The notes under the pieces are model-generated. The model did no database searches, had not been told where the DNA came from, and was given only the letters and a program-made list of their open reading frames with translations. Positions 62,625 to 64,000 of a DNA stretch of 64,000 nt are shown piece after piece. The position numbers and the translations under genes are program-made. Origin of the DNA: Streptosporangiaceae bacterium (GTDB lineage Bacteria > Actinomycetota > Actinomycetes > Streptosporangiales > Streptosporangiaceae); NCBI GenBank assembly GCA_025964715.1, contig JAOPYH010000323.1, positions 1 to 64,000 of the forward strand, in the 5' to 3' direction. Within the stretch, counting starts at the first letter, position 1, and each line of letters starts with the position of its first letter.

Positions 62625-63385
62625 GGCCTCACTTCGCTGGGCAGCCTCGGTCGCCGGCCCGCGACGGCGTCTTCCCGCCGTTGCTCCGTACGGCCGTCGG
62701 TTCGGTGCCGCGTACGGCGGTCGTCGTAGAGCGCCCGCGCGATGAGGAGCAGGCTCAGGCACAGGACCACGATCTGGAAGCGTTGCGCCAGCCCGAGCCA
62801 TGTCCCGCTCACCATGAGACACAGTGTGCCCAGCGCCGAGATCACCTCGGCGATCGCGAGCCACCACCCCCACCGGGCAAGGGAGGGCCACCAGCCATAG
62901 CGCCGGGCCGCGATCGAAAGGGCGAACAGCGCGATGATGGCGCAGGTGATGACTGAACCGCTGGTCACAGCGTGGAACTGATGGGAGAAGGACACCTGGT
63001 CGGCGCGCTCGCGGAGCGCGCAGGTCGTCTCCAGGCTGGGTGCGCAGTCCAGGGGGAAGCTCGCGTCCCCGATCACCGAGACGCCGAACAGGAGCAGGAA
63101 GGTCCAGCCGATGACCGCCCACGGCCGCCGGCGCAGCGTGATCAGGGCGGTGGCCGCGACGATGATCGCGAGCACTCCCGTGGTGAAGTCGCCGGCGTTG
63201 TACACCCAGTGGAAGGGCTGGTCCACCGCGGACAGCTCACTGGCGTATCCGTCGATGACGTCGAGATCGGGGCTGAGGAAGGACTCGAGGAGAAAGGACG
63301 AGTAGGTGATCCCCGCGGTGGCCGCCAGGACCGCGCACAGTACGGGCACCACGCCCGGCGAATCCGTACGTCCCCCCGGACTCAC
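62621..63385 (-). CDS. DUF998 family membrane protein
   Basis: A 254-residue protein with six predicted helices. GTG at 63385 is chosen because GGGAGGAG lies four bases upstream; an ATG at 63418 is further from any ribosome site. The DUF998 pattern is visible in ELSAVDQPFHWVYNAGDFTT then GVLAIIVAATAL, and FGVSVIGDASFPLDCAPSLE with an external SHQFHAVTSG. The C-terminal 30 residues are basic and cytoplasmic. It is the first gene of a tightly overlapping unit with the hydrolase and lipoprotein. Confidence 0.85.
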   Translation of the reverse strand: MSPGGRTDSPGVVPVLCAVLAATAGITYSSFLLESFLSPDLDVIDGYASELSAVDQPFHWVYNAGDFTTGVLAIIVAATALITLRRRPWAVIGWTFLLLFGVSVIGDASFPLDCAPSLETTCALRERADQVSFSHQFHAVTSGSVITCAIIALFALSIAARRYGWWPSLARWGWWLAIAEVISALGTLCLMVSGTWLGLAQRFQIVVLCLSLLLIARALYDDRRTRHRTDGRTEQRREDAVAGRRPRLPSEVRP

Positions 63386-63854
63386 CGCTCCTCCCCTCCG
63401 CAGGCCCAGCCAGGGCATGCCGGGACTCAGGATATGTACGCGCGGACTACCACGGCACCGGAGCGTCCGTGCGGGACCCCACGGAGGGTCCGGCGCAGTG
63501 CGCACATTACGCCTGCTCCCCGGGATTCGGACAGCCCGGCCGCACCTTTGGGTCCCGTGCGATGGTTGAGCCGGTGGACCTCCGCTGTCCGTGACCCGGA
63601 CGCCGGCCCGGCACGGAGCGGAAACGGTACAAAACCGGTACAAATGGGGGCGGGAGCGTGGACATCGCTTCGGCGTCATAGGCCGCCGAACCCCGTGTGG
63701 TGAGGAGGTGACGGCCCGCGACACCTCGGGAGCATGCCGAGGTGATCGCTGCGCGTCGTACGACCGGCTCGTCAGGCCGATGGACCTCGGCCAGGGCGAC
63801 GGCGGCCGGCGCGCGTATGCACGCGTTCCACCGATGCAAAGGAGTAAGGCGAAC
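63386..63854. promoter_or_regulatory. divergent control region with 11-bp-spaced direct repeat
   Basis: 469 bases without a convincing gene between DUF998 and the radical SAM gene. It contains CGGTACAAA at 63625-63633 and again at 63636-63644, starts 11 bp apart (one helical turn), a spacing typical of direct-repeat operators such as PhoP boxes, although the sequence differs. Reading frames here have weak coding bias. Confidence 0.5.
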
Positions 63855-64000
63855 GTGACCTTGGTCAATGACGCGGCACCTGTCGCGGTGCGATCCACCG
63901 GCCGCAAATTCCGCGCCTTCACGTCGAAGCACCTGGACGAGCTCACCTCACGTGCCGGGTTGTCGCCCGACCAGCGTTTGGCGGTCCGGGCGGTCGCGAC
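63855..64000 (+). CDS. KamA-family radical SAM protein, N-terminal part
   Basis: GTG start at 63855 with GGAG ten bases upstream; the gene runs off the window. The visible 48 residues, TGRKFRAFTSKHLDELTSRA then GLSPDQRLAVRAVAT, match the N-terminal extension of actinobacterial KamA (lysine 2,3-aminomutase-type) proteins as I remember them. The radical SAM CxxxCxxC cluster would come later, so the call rests on the N-terminus alone. Confidence 0.55.
   Translation, partial: MTLVNDAAPVAVRSTGRKFRAFTSKHLDELTSRAGLSPDQRLAVRAVA

Overview
The window is high-GC DNA with dense, mostly ATG/GTG-started genes, strong third-position G/C and hairpin terminators that lack U-tracts. The gene families (IdeR, DUF3027, DUF2530, DUF3263, GroEL with two CIRCE boxes, CysO, actinobacterial-type SerC, XPB paired with a Helicase_C_3 protein, Nudix, RsbU-like phosphatase) point to a filamentous actinomycete. 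The order Streptosporangiales (for example Thermomonosporaceae) is my best guess, but this is inference from gene content only. No phage, IS element, CRISPR array, tRNA or rRNA was seen. Layout: 1-3.6 kb is a patchy area with a truncated hydrolase start, an intact GntR-type regulator beside the remnant of a second copy, a mycosin-like membrane-anchored subtilase, and a MarR regulator facing a shredded DHA2 transporter. 3.7-14.6 kb holds trehalose genes (otsB, otsA), a flavin monooxygenase, a large membrane protein, a receptor Ser/Thr kinase divergent from an ECF sigma factor, a sulfotransferase and a cation efflux protein. 14.7-16.5 kb is a SAM-I riboswitch followed by thrC and a cysO-like sulfur carrier, then a graveyard of catabolic gene fragments (RraA-like, Ldh-like). 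17.3-19.6 kb carries a cold-shock gene and groEL under two CIRCE operators. 20-45.9 kb is a housekeeping stretch whose gene set, as I recall it, resembles Mycobacterium tuberculosis Rv0861c-Rv0889c: XPB helicase, its Helicase_C_3 partner, cold-shock protein, MFS, DUF3027, DUF2530, MarR, serC and citrate synthase. It also has a sacsin/Hsp90-like ATPase, an AzgA-type purine permease, pdxH and ideR. 46-53.8 kb has a PAS-GAF-PP2C-HATPase phosphatase, an alcohol dehydrogenase, a methyltransferase, a DHA2 transporter fused to a winged-helix-like tail, and a thiolase. 53.9-64 kb has a long acyl-CoA dehydrogenase, a methyltransferase, argS, plsX, a tightly overlapping membrane protein/hydrolase/lipoprotein operon, and the start of a KamA-type radical SAM gene. 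Working relationships: otsA and otsB make trehalose; thrC and cysO form a SAM-controlled sulfur/threonine unit; the kinase and ECF factor share a promoter region; thiolase and acyl-CoA dehydrogenase form a fatty-acid oxidation pair facing a shared bidirectional terminator; MarR (35.5 kb) and the following MFS look like a regulator-pump pair behind an 11-bp perfect inverted repeat. The least understood material worth follow-up is the sacsin-like ATPase/DUF3027/DUF2530 block, the protease whose cytoplasmic tail carries four 15-residue DEQPTGTFRAV-type repeats, the transporter-HTH fusion, and the DUF998-hydrolase-lipoprotein operon with its duplicated translation start.
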